From JACJYC01 sp964558465 (GTDB lineage: Bacteria > Bacteroidota > Bacteroidia > Chitinophagales > Saprospiraceae): a stretch of 12,933 nt of DNA. The position numbers and the translations under genes are program-made. The notes beneath the pieces were generated by a model. That model was not told the origin of the DNA and did no database searches. It saw only the letters and a program-made list of their open reading frames with translations. The DNA lies in contig CAZLEF010000127.1 in NCBI GenBank assembly GCA_964558465.1, positions 1 through 12,933 of the forward strand, written 5' to 3'. Of this stretch, positions 7,591-12,933 are shown in pieces; position 1 is the stretch's first letter, and the number at the start of each line of letters is the position of its first letter.

Positions 7591-7598
7591 CAAAGGTA
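7591..7598 (-). promoter_or_regulatory. Putative -7 promoter element (TACCTTTG) for the M1 peptidase
   Basis: The minus strand reads TACCTTTG, an exact TAnnTTTG match about 73 bases upstream of the ATG at 7518, inside the 106-base gap after the esterase gene. No TTG was seen at the ideal -33 spacing. It suggests that the peptidase has its own promoter rather than depending only on esterase read-through. Confidence 0.4.
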
Positions 7599-7624
7599 AA
7601 ACAACTTCCCGTCGGATTTTGGGT

Positions 7625-8401
7625 TCAATCGAACACCGTAGCAGGAAACAACCATTCAAACATCGGTTTGAATTCGCGCCGCCAAAAGGTTTCGGAATGC
7701 CGGCCCCGGTCGCGGAGGACCACCCGGAACTGTTCGTCGGAAAGGCCGCTGTTTTTCAGGGCCCAGTACACGGTTTGCAGGGTCGCAGCCATGGAACGGG
7801 TCTCGGTTTTGCTGCCGCAGATGTAAACCCGGTTGCCGGGGGGAAAAGGAATGGCCGGGGTCCGGATCACTTCCGGGTTGAACCAGAATGAAGGGGATAA
7901 AACCCCGGCTTTTCCAAAAATGTGGCTGAAGTTCAATCCGGCATAAAATGCGATCAAACCGCCCATGGAAGCGCCTGCGATACCAGTGGCTTCGCGGTGG
8001 GGCCAGGTTCGGTAATTGGCGTCGATAAACGGCTTCAGCGTTTGTTCGATGAACCGTAGGTAGACGTCCCCTTCGCCGCCTTTTTTGCCGTTTTTATAAG
8101 GCGCGTATTCATTCATCCGTTGATGGACGCCGTGGTCGATCCCGACCAGGATAGCCTGCCGGTTGAGGGGTTGGCGAGCCATAAATTCCTCCAGTTTCCA
8201 GTGGCCAAAAGCGGCGGTCTGGGTATTGAAAAGGTTCTGGCCGTCCTGCAAATACAGAACAGGAAACCTTCGGTTGATCTCTTTGTAGTAGTTTCGGGGC
8301 AATAACACCCGGATGGTACGCCGGCGATGAAGTTGAGGAATACGAAACTGGTGATGCGTGACGAGCTGTTGCACAACAAGAAGTCCTTTCCAGAAAAACA
8401 T
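7625..8401 (-). CDS. Alpha/beta hydrolase, esterase D / enterobactin-esterase-like family
   Basis: A 258-residue serine hydrolase of the putative-esterase family (PF00756 type). Motifs in order: RTIRVLLPRNY (28-38), FPVLYLQDGQNLFN (46-59, oxyanion/first strand), AILVGIDHG (83-91), nucleophile elbow GASMGG with S145, and catalytic histidine H235 in GRHSETFWR. E200 (GSKTET) is the likely acid. Relatives hydrolyse siderophore, acyl or glycan ester bonds; the exact substrate is not visible. No convincing signal peptide is present (MFFWKGLLVVQQ is short and followed by polar residues), so it is probably cytoplasmic. The start at 8401 is supported by AGGA just before the ATG, although the spacing is too tight for a classic ribosome binding site. 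It is 106 bases upstream of the M1 peptidase on the same strand and may share its transcript. Confidence 0.88.
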   Translation of the reverse strand: MFFWKGLLVVQQLVTHHQFRIPQLHRRRTIRVLLPRNYYKEINRRFPVLYLQDGQNLFNTQTAAFGHWKLEEFMARQPLNRQAILVGIDHGVHQRMNEYAPYKNGKKGGEGDVYLRFIEQTLKPFIDANYRTWPHREATGIAGASMGGLIAFYAGLNFSHIFGKAGVLSPSFWFNPEVIRTPAIPFPPGNRVYICGSKTETRSMAATLQTVYWALKNSGLSDEQFRVVLRDRGRHSETFWRREFKPMFEWLFPATVFD

Positions 8402-8463
8402 TCCTGTGTAACGGATGGTTTATAAAAAAAGAAGATAAGTTTTCATGGATAAACCGACAAAAT

Positions 8464-8769
8464 ATGAATGCTCCCGATACCGTCAGCCAAGCCCTCGAAA
8501 TGTTGAGAAGGGAAGGTTATACAGAAGATTTTAACCTTCAACTGGATTGCCTTGAATGCCGGAACGGTCAGTTCAGGGTCTTTCACAATGAATTTCACAT
8601 CGATAAATTCTACCGTTTCGAAGGGAACAGCGACCCGGCGGACGAATCCATCGTGTACGCCATTTCTTCCGAAAAACACCGGTTAAAGGGGGTGCTGGTG
8701 AATGCCTATGGGGTGTATTCTGAGCCGCTGACGAATGAGATGGTGGAGAAGTTGGTTGTGAGTCGATAG
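8464..8769 (+). CDS. Small conserved Bacteroidota protein (often labelled PRPP synthetase)
   Basis: A 101-residue soluble acidic protein. From memory it matches a family of about 95-100 residues widespread in Bacteroidota, with a start like ALEMLRREGYTEDFNLQLDCLECR, then FRFEG/YRFEGNSDPADESIVYAISS and GVLVNAYGVYSEPL. Databases often call it 'phosphoribosylpyrophosphate synthetase'. It cannot be that enzyme: a PRPP synthetase is about 310 residues and has PRPP-loop and ATP-binding motifs absent here. LDCLECRNG contains two cysteines, C29 and C32, in a CxxC arrangement, which might bind metal, but no second pair exists. Function is unknown. Its last codons and stop run into a heptamer repeat tract, and it converges on the SPOR-like gene. 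Confidence 0.8.
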   Translation: MNAPDTVSQALEMLRREGYTEDFNLQLDCLECRNGQFRVFHNEFHIDKFYRFEGNSDPADESIVYAISSEKHRLKGVLVNAYGVYSEPLTNEMVEKLVVSR

Positions 8770-8797
8770 TCGTAAGTTGTAAGTTGTAAGTCGTAAG
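8756..8797 (+). repeat. Heptamer tandem tract running through a stop codon
   Basis: Six successive 7-bp units: TTGTGAG, TCGATAG, TCGTAAG, TTGTAAG, TTGTAAG, TCGTAAG. The second unit supplies the TAG stop of the small conserved protein, so the final residues and stop are written in the repeat. The tract is the left arm of the inverted repeat 8768-8844. Confidence 0.85.
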
Positions 8798-8844
8798 TGG
8801 ACGTTAGTTAAGTACTTACGACTTACAACATACGACTTACAACT
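8768..8844. terminator. Long heptad-based inverted repeat between convergent genes, probable bidirectional terminator
   Basis: Left arm 8768-8798 and right arm 8814-8844 are complementary over 31 positions with about three mismatches, separated by 15 bases. The outermost bases overlap the stop codons of both convergent genes. The arms are built of GTAAGTT/GTAAGTC heptamers, so the stem could also slip by multiples of 7 bp. It is AT-rich with no U-run, so Rho-independent termination is inferred from position and size only. Confidence 0.6.
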
Positions 8845-8848
8845 TACT
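8814..8848 (-). repeat. Heptamer tandem tract after the SPOR-like gene
   Basis: Five plus-strand units: ACTTACG, ACTTACA, ACATACG, ACTTACA, ACTTACT. On the minus strand these read as TAAGTYG heptads beginning at the TAA stop of the SPOR-like gene. Sense orientation relative to that gene matches the tract after the converging gene. Confidence 0.85.
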
Positions 8849-9281
8849 TAGAAAGATCCTCCGTAAATCCGACCAGGGTAAAATTGGCGCCGGTCAGTTC
8901 GGGGTTGTACCAGCAGCGGATCTTCCGGCTTCGGAAGGTACTCACCACTGCTTCCGCCTCTGCCTGATTGGGGTAAGGTTTGACGATATAATAGCCGCCC
9001 CTTTCTTCGACGCCCTTGATGATGGTGTCATCATGCCGGATGAGCCAGACCTGGCCGATCTGTTCGGGGGCTTTGATCTTTCTCCAGTCGGTTTTAATGG
9101 GATAAACGCCGAACTGGACGAAATGGAATTCCGTCACGGGCGTAAAATCCAGGGAAAAAACCTGACCGGTTCCTTTGGGGATGATCCGGGTTTTTTCCAC
9201 AGCCTTATAGTTGATTTCCTGGGCGTTGAGCCCGGCGAGGGTCAAAATTGTGGTCCAGATTATGAACTGCAGGCGCTTCAT
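8844..9281 (-). CDS. Small exported SPOR-like protein
   Basis: A 145-residue protein with a signal peptide (MKRLQFIIWTTILTLAGLNA, cleavage before QEI) and no lipobox, so probably periplasmic. The body has a repeat-like alpha/beta layout seen in SPOR (peptidoglycan-binding) domains: FHFVQFGVYP (about 53-62), GQVWLIRHDD, YYIVKPYPNQAEAEAVVSTFRSRKI (about 97-121), then WYNPEL. The family identity is tentative. It is 23 bases downstream of the AAA+ ATPase and probably the last gene of that minus-strand transcript. Whether it belongs functionally to the putative injection-system cluster or is only a neighbour cannot be decided here. Its stop codon lies in the first heptad of a repeat tract. Confidence 0.6.
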   Translation of the reverse strand: MKRLQFIIWTTILTLAGLNAQEINYKAVEKTRIIPKGTGQVFSLDFTPVTEFHFVQFGVYPIKTDWRKIKAPEQIGQVWLIRHDDTIIKGVEERGGYYIVKPYPNQAEAEAVVSTFRSRKIRCWYNPELTGANFTLVGFTEDLSK

Positions 9282-9304
9282 TGTGAACTAAAATTAATAT
9301 GGTT

Positions 9305-10702
9305 TTAACTCATCACCTTGCCTTCTTTTTGGTATTCCCGGCGGATCCCGTCCAGGAGGTCGGTTTGGCGAATTTCCTTGCCGCCGTTTTCCAGAGCGCG
9401 CAGGCAGCAAAATTGCACAATATTCATGATTTCTGCGCCGGAAAGTTCGTACCGTTGCGAAATATGGTTTAAATCAATTTCTTTGGCCAGCCTGGCTTTT
9501 TCCGGAAAAGCTTTTTCCCAGATGGCAAGTCGCTCGCCAGCTTTCGGAAAGGGGAAATGGATGATCGACTGGAAACGGCGCACGAATGCCTCATCGATAT
9601 TGCTTTTAAAATTGGAAGCGAGAATGGTGAGTCCGTTATAAGTTTCCACCCGTTGCAGCAGGTATGACACTTCCTGATTGGCGTACCGGTCGTGGGCGTC
9701 CTGCACGCCCGTACGTTTTCCAAACAGGGCGTCGGCTTCGTCAAAAAACAGGATCCAGTTCTTATTTTCGGCGGTGGCAAAGAGGTTGTGCAGGTTTTTT
9801 TCCGTTTCCCCGATGTATTTCGACACCACCATGGAGAGGTCCACTTTATACACTTCCTTGTTGGTGTATTTGCCGAGCAGGGACGCGGTCAGGGTTTTGC
9901 CGGTACCCGGCGGGCCGTGGAAAAGCACCCGGTACCCCGGCTTCAGTTTTTTACGCATGCCCCATTCGTCCATCAGTTTTTCACCGTAGTTGATCCAGGA
10001 TTCCAGTTCGCGGATTTGTTGAAAAGTAGCGGAATTGAGCACAAGGTCCTCCCAACTCATGGACGTTTCCACCAGTTGGGCAGGGAAAACGGTGCTGAAG
10101 TGGGGCGGGCTGGCCATTTCCTGGGTGAACAGCTCGACATACTCCTTCGACAAAACGATTTTGCCACTCATGGCAGGCTCGCCTTCCGGAGCGTCTTCCA
10201 GCCACAACACTCGTTTTTTGGAAAAAAAGTGGCTTGGACTGAACAACCTTTGCACGTTGAACCGCCGTTCCAGGTCCTCTCCTCCAATGATGAACAAAGC
10301 CGTCTCGCCGGTCGGCAAAAAACCGCGGAATTGTTTGCCCCTGATGCCCCCCAATTGCGGAAAGTCGCCCGCTTGAGGCAGGTGTTGCTGGATGATCCGG
10401 TCGAAAAAATCGGGTATTACATGCGGCGCCAGGCCAATCAGCAAAAGAATATAGGATTCCCGGTCGAGCTCGTTCTCCACACAAAAACGGGTAAAGGGGT
10501 TTTGGGCGCCGTTCCAGTTGGGGGTTGCCAACAGTTCAGGGTCTTCCCGGCCCGCCTCGCCGGAAAAATACACCGCGAGCCTGCGCCGGATCAACTCCGA
10601 CAGGAAATTGAGCGAGGCCCGCAAGGGGTAGAGGTCGATCCCCGGGGTGTGAGGATTTGAGGATTTGAGAATTTGAGGATTCGATTTTGGGGTTGTATTC
10701 AT
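9305..10702 (-). CDS. AAA+ ATPase of the eCIS-associated type
   Basis: A 465-residue protein with a C-terminal AAA+ module. Walker A GPPGTGKT is at 263-270 (K269), Walker B ILFFDE at 317-322 (D321-E322), sensor 1 N364 in ILASNFKSNID, and the arginine-finger pair R375-R376 in AFVRRFQSI. Substrate-binding pore residues are likely near KYIGETE (295-301). The first ~240 residues are a helical region with FFDRIIQQHLP and LGGIRGKQFRGFLPTGETALFI. Proteins of this build occur in extracellular contractile injection loci (Afp15-like), where they are thought to assist particle assembly or cargo loading. The ATG overlaps the DUF4157 stop as ATGA, so translation is coupled. Residues 7-18 are encoded by an octamer repeat, so the extreme N-terminus is probably not conserved. 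The injection-system link is from family knowledge. Confidence 0.85.
   Translation of the reverse strand: MNTTPKSNPQILKSSNPHTPGIDLYPLRASLNFLSELIRRRLAVYFSGEAGREDPELLATPNWNGAQNPFTRFCVENELDRESYILLLIGLAPHVIPDFFDRIIQQHLPQAGDFPQLGGIRGKQFRGFLPTGETALFIIGGEDLERRFNVQRLFSPSHFFSKKRVLWLEDAPEGEPAMSGKIVLSKEYVELFTQEMASPPHFSTVFPAQLVETSMSWEDLVLNSATFQQIRELESWINYGEKLMDEWGMRKKLKPGYRVLFHGPPGTGKTLTASLLGKYTNKEVYKVDLSMVVSKYIGETEKNLHNLFATAENKNWILFFDEADALFGKRTGVQDAHDRYANQEVSYLLQRVETYNGLTILASNFKSNIDEAFVRRFQSIIHFPFPKAGERLAIWEKAFPEKARLAKEIDLNHISQRYELSGAEIMNIVQFCCLRALENGGKEIRQTDLLDGIRREYQKEGKVMS
10651..10682 (-). repeat. Octamer tandem tract inside the AAA+ gene start
   Basis: Four plus-strand 8-bp units: GAGGATTT, GAGGATTT, GAGAATTT, GAGGATTC. 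They encode residues 7-18 of the AAA+ protein (NPQILKSSNPHT) and begin 17 bases after the DUF4157 stop, in the same sense as the heptad tracts elsewhere in the window. Confidence 0.8.
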
Positions 10703-11727
10703 TTTGCCTGATTTTGTTGGACGACGTGGGTCAGTTCATGGGCCAGTAATTCCTGTCCGCCGGCCGTAAAAGGCTGGTATTTCCCTTCGTTGAAATAGAT
10801 ATCGCATCCTTGTGTAAAAGCATGGGCTTTGAGGAGTTGCGTCATCGTGACAGCGTCCTCACCCGTATGGATGCGCACTTCCGAAAAATCGGATTTGAAC
10901 TGGCTTTCCATGGCAGCGCGCACATCTTCCGGCAACGGAATTCCCTGACCTTTGGATCTGGCCAGGAGTTCTTCAACTGTTAAAAGTTTTTTTTTACCGT
11001 TTTTTTGGCCGTTGGTTTTCATTTGGACCGGTTCTTCTTCCTCCTTACCGGCCTGCATTTGCACCGGTTCTTCTTCCTTCTCCGCCCGACGTAGCTTCAG
11101 CGAAGTCGGGTCCGACTGCATTTGAACGGGTTCCTCCTCCTCCGCTGCGGCTTTCATTTGCACGGGTTCCTCTTCTTCCTTAACGGCCTGCATTTGCACC
11201 GGTTCTTCTTCCTTCTCCGCCCGACGTAGCTTCAGCGAAGTCGGGTCCGCCTGCATCTGAACAGGCTCTTCCTCCTCCGCTGCGGCTTTCATTTGTACGG
11301 GTTCCTCTTCTTCCTTACCGGCCTGCATTTGCACCGGTTCTTCCTCCTTCTCCGCCCGACGTAGCTTCAGCGAAGTCGGGTCCGGCTGCATTTGAACCGG
11401 CTTTTCCTGGATTTCCTTATCCTTTTCGATGCGTTGGGTATTGGTACCCAGTTCGTCTTCCGGGTTAGTCATATAACGCCGGATGCCTGTGGCTTCCATT
11501 TTTTGAACGGTTTGGCCTGCAGACAGGTTATTCACCACGTGGTCGGCCATTACATCGGCTTCCTGTTCGTAAGGGTCGCCAGGTTGTCCGATTTTCAGTT
11601 TGGCCTGGAAAAAGGCATCCTCTTTTTTCTGGATGCTGGTATCGTTGGTTTGCGGGAAAAAAGATTTGGTTTTTTCTTCGCTTTTATTGGAAGTATCCTT
11701 CCGGCGGAAACGAAATGGGAATTTCAT
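10699..11727 (-). CDS. DUF4157 (HELTH) protein with EEPVQM repeat array, eCIS-associated
   Basis: A 342-residue protein. The N-terminal segment AKLKIGQPGDPYEQEADVMADHVV (about 42-65) is the usual lead-in to DUF4157. Residues 110-237 are a repetitive charged region of EEPVQM modules interrupted by DPTSLKLRRA at 116, 161 and 206, a 45-residue period. The DUF4157 core follows: IPLPEDVRAAMESQF (263-277), VRIHTGEDA, AFTQGCDIYFNEG, then LLAHELTHVVQQ with the zinc-metallopeptidase-like HELTH at 330-334. The protein ends eight residues later, so no effector domain is fused. DUF4157 proteins are typical cargo-related or accessory proteins of extracellular contractile injection loci; their exact role, and whether they are peptidases, is unsettled. 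It lies 36 bases after the TerB-like gene and overlaps the AAA+ gene by 4 bases. No signal peptide. Confidence 0.9.
   Translation of the reverse strand: MKFPFRFRRKDTSNKSEEKTKSFFPQTNDTSIQKKEDAFFQAKLKIGQPGDPYEQEADVMADHVVNNLSAGQTVQKMEATGIRRYMTNPEDELGTNTQRIEKDKEIQEKPVQMQPDPTSLKLRRAEKEEEPVQMQAGKEEEEPVQMKAAAEEEEPVQMQADPTSLKLRRAEKEEEPVQMQAVKEEEEPVQMKAAAEEEEPVQMQSDPTSLKLRRAEKEEEPVQMQAGKEEEEPVQMKTNGQKNGKKKLLTVEELLARSKGQGIPLPEDVRAAMESQFKSDFSEVRIHTGEDAVTMTQLLKAHAFTQGCDIYFNEGKYQPFTAGGQELLAHELTHVVQQNQAK
11017..11400 (-). repeat. 135-bp in-gene tandem repeat carrying a palindrome
   Basis: About 2.8 copies of a 135-bp unit encode the EEPVQM array of the DUF4157 protein. Each copy contains one 26-bp imperfect palindrome at 11085-11110, 11220-11245 and 11355-11380, exactly 135 bp apart. 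Its outer arms are CCCGAC/GTCGGG and its inner core is GCTGAAGC. Copies differ at only a few bases, which indicates recent amplification. Confidence 0.92.
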
Positions 11728-11763
11728 AATTCATCATTATTTAGGTTCTAAATCATTTACTTC

Positions 11764-12681
11764 TTATTTCAAATTTTTCTTCCGGTATTGTATCCACGCC
11801 CGCTCGGCGTCTGTTTCGCTCATATTGATTTGTCCGGCCAGTTCCAGCAACTGTTCCCGGGAAAAAGCCAGGGTGATGGCGCCTTCCAGGATATGGTTTT
11901 TGGCGATCAGGGTCAGGCGGTCTGTTTCTGCGGGATCAAGCCCGAGATTAGTTTTGAGGGCATCCAGGTGGTCGCGTTCAACCTGGTCGAGCGACTCGTC
12001 CATCAATGCTATTGTGCAGGCCAGTAAAAAGATCGTGCCTTTTGTCCCGGTCGAAACAGCTTCCGCTTCCAGGTTAGAAACAGGTCCCTTCATCCTGACC
12101 TCCTCGAATTGCAGGGGAGAAAGACCCAGCACATCCATCAGAAACTGTTCTTCTTTCCAGTTGATATCCTGGCTGGCGGCGGCCAGTTGGACCAGGATTC
12201 TGGCCAGGATTTCCTTTTCAAAAGGCGAAGAGACCGGAAATTGGGCCAGTTGCAGGTCGTAAGGCGATCTATCGCTCCGATACGACCATTCCTTTTTTTC
12301 GTTATCGTAAACAAACTGGCCGGCCACGGATTGAAAGGCCTCCAGGACGGCAGCTTGTTTGTCGGCTTCCGAAAAAGCAGGTTTCAGGTTGGATTCCGTC
12401 AGTACCGTATTGACCAGGTCCGACCCGGTTTGGGCTAACGCTCCGTACCCCAGCAGTTGCCGTATTCCCTGGTATACCATACGTTTGACCCCCTCCAGCA
12501 TATTTCGTTTTACGGAGTCTGCCAGGGTATTTTGCCGGGGCGTGGTACGGACGGTTGCGCGGGCTTCCACCACGGTATGGGACCCCGGGGCCTGGAACTG
12601 GCAGACGAGGGAGGCCCCTTCCTGGCGGGTGGCGGCGAGGAGGGGTTGGATGGAGGTGTAGGTCAGGTTTTGGTCTTGCAT
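11764..12681 (-). CDS. TerB-like helical protein
   Basis: A 305-residue, probably cytoplasmic protein. The start at 12681 (MQDQNLTYTSIQPLLAATRQEG) is preferred; the frame is open to 12738, but that extension is translated from a heptamer tract. Residues 1-45 look like a small beta unit (SLVCQFQAPGSHTVVEARATV), 50-80 a helix with a glycine-rich stretch (VKRMVYQGIRQLLGYGALAQTGSDLV), and about 155-265 resemble TerB: AAASQDINWKEEQFLMDVLGLS (168-189), then a second acidic helix pair in ACTIALMDESLDQVERDHLDAL (211-232) with LGLDPAETDRL. TerB-type domains are acidic helical units of tellurite-resistance and stress systems and can bind divalent metal. Its position directly upstream of DUF4157 and AAA+ genes suggests an accessory role in the same cluster. 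TerB membership is pattern-based. Confidence 0.65.
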   Translation of the reverse strand: MQDQNLTYTSIQPLLAATRQEGASLVCQFQAPGSHTVVEARATVRTTPRQNTLADSVKRNMLEGVKRMVYQGIRQLLGYGALAQTGSDLVNTVLTESNLKPAFSEADKQAAVLEAFQSVAGQFVYDNEKKEWSYRSDRSPYDLQLAQFPVSSPFEKEILARILVQLAAASQDINWKEEQFLMDVLGLSPLQFEEVRMKGPVSNLEAEAVSTGTKGTIFLLACTIALMDESLDQVERDHLDALKTNLGLDPAETDRLTLIAKNHILEGAITLAFSREQLLELAGQINMSETDAERAWIQYRKKNLK

Positions 12682-12702
12682 AGGAAATGAAATTCTGGTG
12701 AA

Positions 12703-12758
12703 CGGCTCAAAGCTCACATCAGACGGCTCAAAGCTCAAAACTCACAGTAGCCAGTAGT
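12703..12758 (-). repeat. Heptamer tandem tract, eight units
   Basis: On the minus strand eight uninterrupted 7-bp units: ACTACTG, GCTACTG, TGAGTTT, TGAGCTT, TGAGCCG, TCTGATG, TGAGCTT, TGAGCCG. The last two repeat units 4-5 after a 21-bp step. The tract is 52 bases after the stop of the membrane-protein gene, in sense orientation, and ends 21 bases before the TerB-like start codon. Confidence 0.85.
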
Positions 12759-12809
12759 CCGTTTCAGAAAGTTGTTTTAGCTCCATGTATAAGATACAGT
12801 TTAATGAAA

Positions 12810-12933
12810 TCAAGTCGCCGGTTTCGGATTTCCATCCGGTTTTTTGCCGGCATTCCGGATATTGACCACTTTTTGCAACATATCGAACCAGAACGGCGCG
12901 CCCAGGGAAATGGCCAGGGCGGTAACGATCCAG
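12810..12933 (-). CDS. Membrane protein, C-terminal fragment
   Basis: The last 40 codons of a gene entering from the right edge, ending TGA at 12812-12810. The translation WIVTALAISLGAPFWFD starts inside a transmembrane helix, continues MLQKVVNIRNAGKKP, and ends in a polar tail DGNPKPAT. I recall 'ALAISLGAPFWFDLLxKLVNxR' as the C-terminus of a family of small multi-pass membrane proteins of unknown function, some in or near eCIS loci; this is memory, not a search. It has the same strand and order as the TerB-like, DUF4157 and AAA+ genes, so it is probably part of the same transcript group. Confidence 0.75.
   Translation of the reverse strand, partial: WIVTALAISLGAPFWFDMLQKVVNIRNAGKKPDGNPKPAT

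Noticed and set aside
9692..10660. A 322-codon plus-strand open frame opposite the AAA+ gene.
   Set aside because: The minus strand carries Walker A, Walker B, sensor 1 and arginine-finger motifs in order; the antisense product is unrecognisable.
11017..11400. The 135-bp repeats as a DNA minisatellite unrelated to coding.
   Set aside because: The period is a multiple of three, the frame stays open through all copies, and the gene continues into a clear DUF4157 core, so the repeat is genuinely coding.
12682..12738. A 19-residue N-terminal extension of the TerB-like gene (MSFEPSDVSFEPF...).
   Set aside because: It is translated from the heptamer tract, and its internal SDVSFEPF-type duplication reflects the 21-bp DNA repeat, not protein selection.
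1..12933. Transposase, integrase, tRNA, rRNA or attachment site.
   Set aside because: No matching ORF, cloverleaf or rRNA sequence was noticed on either strand. Short degenerate elements could still have been missed by eye.

Overview
The window comes from a Bacteroidota chromosome, most plausibly a Saprospiria-type marine or activated-sludge lineage. The evidence is a SusC/RagA–SusD/RagB pair, a secreted M1 peptidase with a C-terminal type IX secretion (T9SS) sorting domain, TAnnTTTG-type promoter elements, weak Shine-Dalgarno signals, and small proteins typical of the phylum. The genus is inference; no rRNA, tRNA, insertion sequence, CRISPR array or phage gene was seen.

Layout. (1) 1-3236, minus strand: a SusC-like TonB-dependent outer-membrane transporter followed by the start of its SusD-like lipoprotein, which runs off the left edge. 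(2) 3237-3463: a repeat-rich gap with heptamer tracts and a 38-bp tandem repeat. (3) 3464-5346: a sterol-desaturase/fatty-acid-hydroxylase family membrane enzyme (minus), a divergent HEPN-like small protein (plus), a gap with several hairpins, and a stand-alone CBM48-type protein (minus). (4) 5566-8769: an M1 aminopeptidase with T9SS tail (minus), an esterase-family alpha/beta hydrolase (minus), and a ~100-residue conserved Bacteroidota protein (plus). (5) 8844-12933: a minus-strand cluster read right to left: the C-terminus of a membrane protein, a TerB-like helical protein, a DUF4157 (HELTH) protein with a long EEPVQM repeat, an AAA+ ATPase whose start codon overlaps the DUF4157 stop (ATGA), and a small exported SPOR-like protein. 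DUF4157 plus this type of AAA+ ATPase is a hallmark pairing of extracellular contractile injection system (eCIS) loci, so this is probably the edge of an eCIS or eCIS-like cluster whose sheath, tube and baseplate genes, if present, lie beyond position 12933.

Two sequence patterns are not explained by the genes. First, many gene ends are followed, in sense orientation, by short tandem tracts with a strict 7-bp period (one has 8 bp) but unrelated unit sequences: GTAAGTT, AGTTGGC, TGGACGG, TGAGCYK and others. One pair forms a long inverted repeat spanning both stop codons of a convergent gene pair. Second, the DUF4157 gene carries an imperfect palindrome, translated as DPTSLKLRRA, inserted in frame into its EEPVQM array and amplified in three 135-bp steps. 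This resembles an interspersed palindromic element that has become protein-coding.
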